From Litoditis marina (lineage: Eukaryota; Nematoda; Chromadorea; Rhabditida; Rhabditidae): a stretch of 64,000 bases of DNA. The position numbers and the translations under genes were made by a program. The first letter of the stretch is position 1, and each line of letters opens with the position of its first letter. The notes under the pieces were generated by a model, which saw nothing but the letters and a program-made list of their open reading frames with translations, did no database searches and had not been told where the DNA came from. The stretch is taken from assembly GCA_964036275.1 (NCBI GenBank), contig OZ038433.1:310001-374000 (forward strand), written 5' to 3'. Below are positions 61,025 to 64,000 of the stretch, one piece after another.

Positions 61025-63964
61025 ATGCCATCTTTCCATTCGCTTAATTGGATGGAGATGGCCGGTTGTGAAAGGAGCTCGGATCTCATGGAGCACTGGA
61101 AACCGGCGGGAACCGTCAAGAAGAAGAAGGAGTACAAAGAACATCTCGGGTAAGGATTCACTCTGTCTCTTGTTGATCTATTCACAGTTAACAACTATCA
61201 AGTTTATATTGAAGGTCGATTCCGCTGTGAAAAATACATCTCACAAGCGCCGGGACCTACCCTATTTCCACGTTCTGGAATTACAATGTTTTTTGCAAGA
61301 AATTCAACACTGGTATTGTTCGAAAGAAAATTGTAGTTTAACTTCAACGTTCAATATTTCGGAAACTTGTTTGCCTAACTTTATGCTTCCCAGTAACTGG
61401 TCTACATTTGTTTTATTTTTCGTGGTACTTTGCCGCAACGAGTTGGACAGTGATACATAGTTCATCTACCTGGTTGGCGACATGCGTTCCTGACGGGTGT
61501 TTGATTATATTAAGGTAGATAGCACTATTTTTTTGTCTAAAATGACTTAAATCATACTGGTTTTGTGTAATTTTGTTAAGAACAAAAAAGTAGGAAAGAT
61601 GAGAAACCAAGTGAAGAAGATCCGAAATTTCTCCATTGCAGCTCAAATGGAGGTCTTCACAATGTTTGGAAACCAAGAAAGTTGGAGGACGTTGTTCATT
61701 GTTCTAGCAACGTTGAAACTTCTGAAGGTGAAACAAGTTCTGTAGAAGTTGTGATTTTCGAGAAAAGAGAAGAAGTTCGGCTAGTAGACCGCCACGAGAT
61801 CGACCGATCAACCTCAAACTTCTTTTTCACGTTAATTTTCAGCATAATCATTGACATTTTGATTGATGGTGAGCCTCATATATATTTTGATCTAGCTTGT
61901 ACGGTTTTAGCACCTGATTTTCACTGGCAGAGTATCACTGGCCAATTGCATAGTTGTATTTCACTGAACACTTTTCAGCCGACATAGATGGAACGGAAGT
62001 TGAAGATGAATGCGATGGGTCGTTTTCCTCTATTTTGATGTTTGAAGAAGAGGAGATAGTTGGTGTACCTAGCCCTGGCGACAACACAACAGTCGTCCAT
62101 ACCAACATTCTTCACACACACGAGAAGGTATAGGACAATCAAGGCAGAGTTGTAGTTTGAACTCGATGGGGGCCATTATTCACAAGTTTTGACTAAAGAA
62201 GAACGGGCTCAAACTACAAACACAACGGGATAGAGCTACATACATGCTTTAGAACGAGCAAACACAGATTACTCTATGATTTTCCAGTCTATGCATAGGA
62301 TGTTACAGTACCTATTAAAAATAGGTAGAGCTCGTTTCATTCACGTAAAGTTCACGTCGGGACTGCAGATATATTTAAATATTTCAGAGTGGACATTCTG
62401 TAACGAAAGATCAGGTGTTCTTTGGCCAGATGTCACGCAACTGGTCATTTCTGAGTACTTTCGTTTGCTACAATTATTTTTCATAACAGTGTGAAGTTGA
62501 AATTACTGGCTAGCACACTTTCAGAGCCGACCGGATAACTTGAAGTGTCTGTGGAAGGCCGAAACCCATAGTTCGAATCGCAGGAAAACTGCTCAGTTAT
62601 CCTTTCCTGACAATAGACAGGTAGATATTTGACGTTGATTTCAACTCCAACAGGACCAGAGAAAAAATAGAGAAAAAAAAACACATTTTTCCCACAAATC
62701 GAATTCTGCGGGCTGGGTTCCCTAAACCAGCATAAAACACCCAGCTCACTGAAATATCGACATAGAGGTGTACAGTTTATGAAGTTGCGCGAAAGTGTGC
62801 AAGAATTTCCGAACACTGCCCATCAGCCGATATCGCATACGGAAATAGAGAGATTAATAGCTTCTTACAAGAAAAAGTGGAAATTTTCCATGAAACCCAT
62901 CTATGTAAAACTTTAACCGTCGTGTATCGGAAATCTCAATTTCTTGAATGTCTTCTTCACAGTGAAATCGGGGTAGTCTTTTCAGATTTGCTACCCTAAC
63001 ATGAATGCCTTTTTGCACGATGTTGGCAAGTCGATCAAGAAATCCGAAGATGCTAGTCCTATCTTCTTTCGCGATAGCCAGGTGGGTTCAACTGAGCTAT
63101 CAAGAATATTTTCACAGAAAACAATATTTTTATTAAAGAAGTTTGTGAAAAGTGGGACTGCACACTGTAGGACTTCACGTAGAAATGAGATATACTGTTG
63201 GTTAGTTGCAGAGGCATGTCATGTTAAATACAGCACAACTCAGAAACATGCAATGATTCCTCATTAGAATACTAACTTTACGTGACTATTCATTTGACTT
63301 CTGGTATAGGTCATGTGAGGAACACAACTAACGGTATCTAGCGGCGTCAGTTTCCAAAGTGGTTTTAGTGGAGTAATACTTAACACCTCATCTGGAGCGA
63401 AGCCAATAAACTGGTGTGAACAGCGAAAGGTAATGGTAGAAGTTGAGTGGGTTTAACAAAAATCAAGCACGTTTTCAGGCCAGAGACGATATGATTAGCG
63501 ACTTAAAGACTATGTTGAAAAGAGAACCATACACACTAGATGAAATATCTGCATACGTTCTCAGGAAGGTTGGTATCTCGTTATTGTCACGATGAGCCGT
63601 TGTTTACGACTTTTATTTTCTGATCTGAAGAACATTCTCTAACAAAGTTTCATTTTTCAGAGTTTTTTCTCACTTTTGACTGTTAAACTGAGTCGTACAT
63701 AATTAATACACCAGAGCAAGGACATTCGAAAACTAGTGATGAAGAAACTCATTTGAAGTTTTCGGATGATTGTTCATTCCCACTTTAAAGCTGTTTTAGT
63801 TGAATGTTCTCTCTCCGGAATTTCTGCCGGAACTCTACGATCACGACATTTCTGAATCCAAGAATACTGGAGAAGACCTCTCAGATGTTATCCCGCATGG
63901 TTGGTTCAGTGTAGTTCAAGATGTCGATTACACTTCTGATTTGGTGCTTCTGGAAGTAGATTGA
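61025..63964 (+). CDS. Unrecognised acidic protein (about 358 aa)
   Basis: Exons: 61025-61149, 61642-61868, 61979-62127, 62525-62620, 62776-62904, 62986-63081, 63479-63568, 63800-63964 (TGA). All phases agree. Start candidates are 61025, 61052, 61058 and 61088, all in frame; 61025 is the longest. Seen: a basic start (GTVKKKKEYKEHL), an acidic middle (TEVEDECDGSFSS, EEEEIVGVPSPGD) and a short hydrophobic stretch, NFFFTLIFSIIIDILID. That stretch may be a membrane segment or an unrecognised short intron, since ATTTTCAG lies inside it. Then come helical segments (MKLRESVQEF, EIERLIASYKKKWKF, MISDLKTMLKREP) and a C terminus with HGWFSVVQDVDYTSD. No domain recognised. The number and quality of matched splice sites make a real gene likely. 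Confidence 0.62.
62146..62235. mobile_element. Short inverted-repeat element (TTGTAGTTTGA ... TCAAACTACAA)
   Basis: Left end gttgtagtttgaactcgatg and right end ctcaaactacaaacacaacg are complements; about 90 bp, in intron 3 of the last gene. Related sequences at 16796-16900, 29128-29205 and 40003-40095. Confidence 0.65.
63191..63307 (+). mobile_element. CACGTG-type MITE, copy 10 (diverged)
   Basis: Plus orientation in intron 6 of the last gene; tatactgttggttagttgca to gacttctggtata. The CACGTG sites have decayed (ggcatgtc; tacgtgac) and a central piece is missing. Confidence 0.82.
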
Positions 63965-64000
63965 TTGCGTAGATCGCGCATATATAGTCGTGAAACAGTG

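Noticed and set aside
60885..61460. 191-codon plus-strand ORF
   Set aside because: It overlaps the first exon and intron of the gene at 61025-63964 in another frame and shows no coding-like features or splice partners.
1..64000. Bacterial-type features such as operons with Shine-Dalgarno sites or CRISPR arrays
   Set aside because: The DNA is clearly spliced eukaryotic sequence; the tandem repeats seen lack uniform repeat-spacer structure.

Overview
The window is animal nuclear DNA, most likely from a nematode. Every recognisable gene is split into short exons (about 55-810 bases) by GT-AG introns. The 3' splice sites are mostly of the TTTCAG/TTCCAG type typical of nematodes, and the CSN5 and PCTAIRE-kinase proteins read like nematode orthologues. 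Introns of 0.1-3.2 kb and dense repeats argue against the compact Caenorhabditis elegans layout. I cannot name the species. Exon coordinates below come from manual splicing that keeps reading frame and intron phase.

Layout. (1) 278-6049, +: PCTAIRE cyclin-dependent kinase (CDK16/17/18, pct-1 type), whose first exon lies outside the window. (2) 7452-12522, +: COP9 signalosome subunit 5 (CSN5), with a 1-base frameshift in exon 5 and a stop codon formed when the last splice site is not used. (3) 13875-14959, -: a tiny secreted Lys/Pro-rich peptide of 60 residues. (4) About 15-29 kb: a gene-poor stretch full of short inverted-repeat elements, purine microsatellites and duplications. (5) 28997-33608, +: a secreted C-type lectin whose 3.2-kb first intron holds a near-perfect 163-bp-arm hairpin and a GGCGCC-rich tandem array. 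(6) 34100-40559, +: an 854-residue Lys/Glu-rich coiled-coil protein, either a separate gene or the 3' part of the lectin gene. (7) 43466-48597, +: nucleotide-sugar transporter SLC35B4. (8) 49322-50547, +: an unrecognised 125-residue protein. (9) 51253-58410, +: lysosomal-type beta-galactosidase with 15 exons. (10) 59462-60815, -: a 112-residue membrane protein. (11) 61025-63964, +: an unrecognised acidic protein.

The genes do not form one pathway. The kinase and CSN5 are intracellular regulators, while the lectin, SLC35B4 and beta-galactosidase all touch glycan biology but have no operon-like spacing. The repeat content is the more unusual part. It includes at least ten copies of a ~130-bp inverted-repeat element carrying CACGTG near its ends, and a tRNA-derived SINE family in which two different tRNA-like heads share a tail. 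It also includes several families of long self-complementary elements sitting inside introns.
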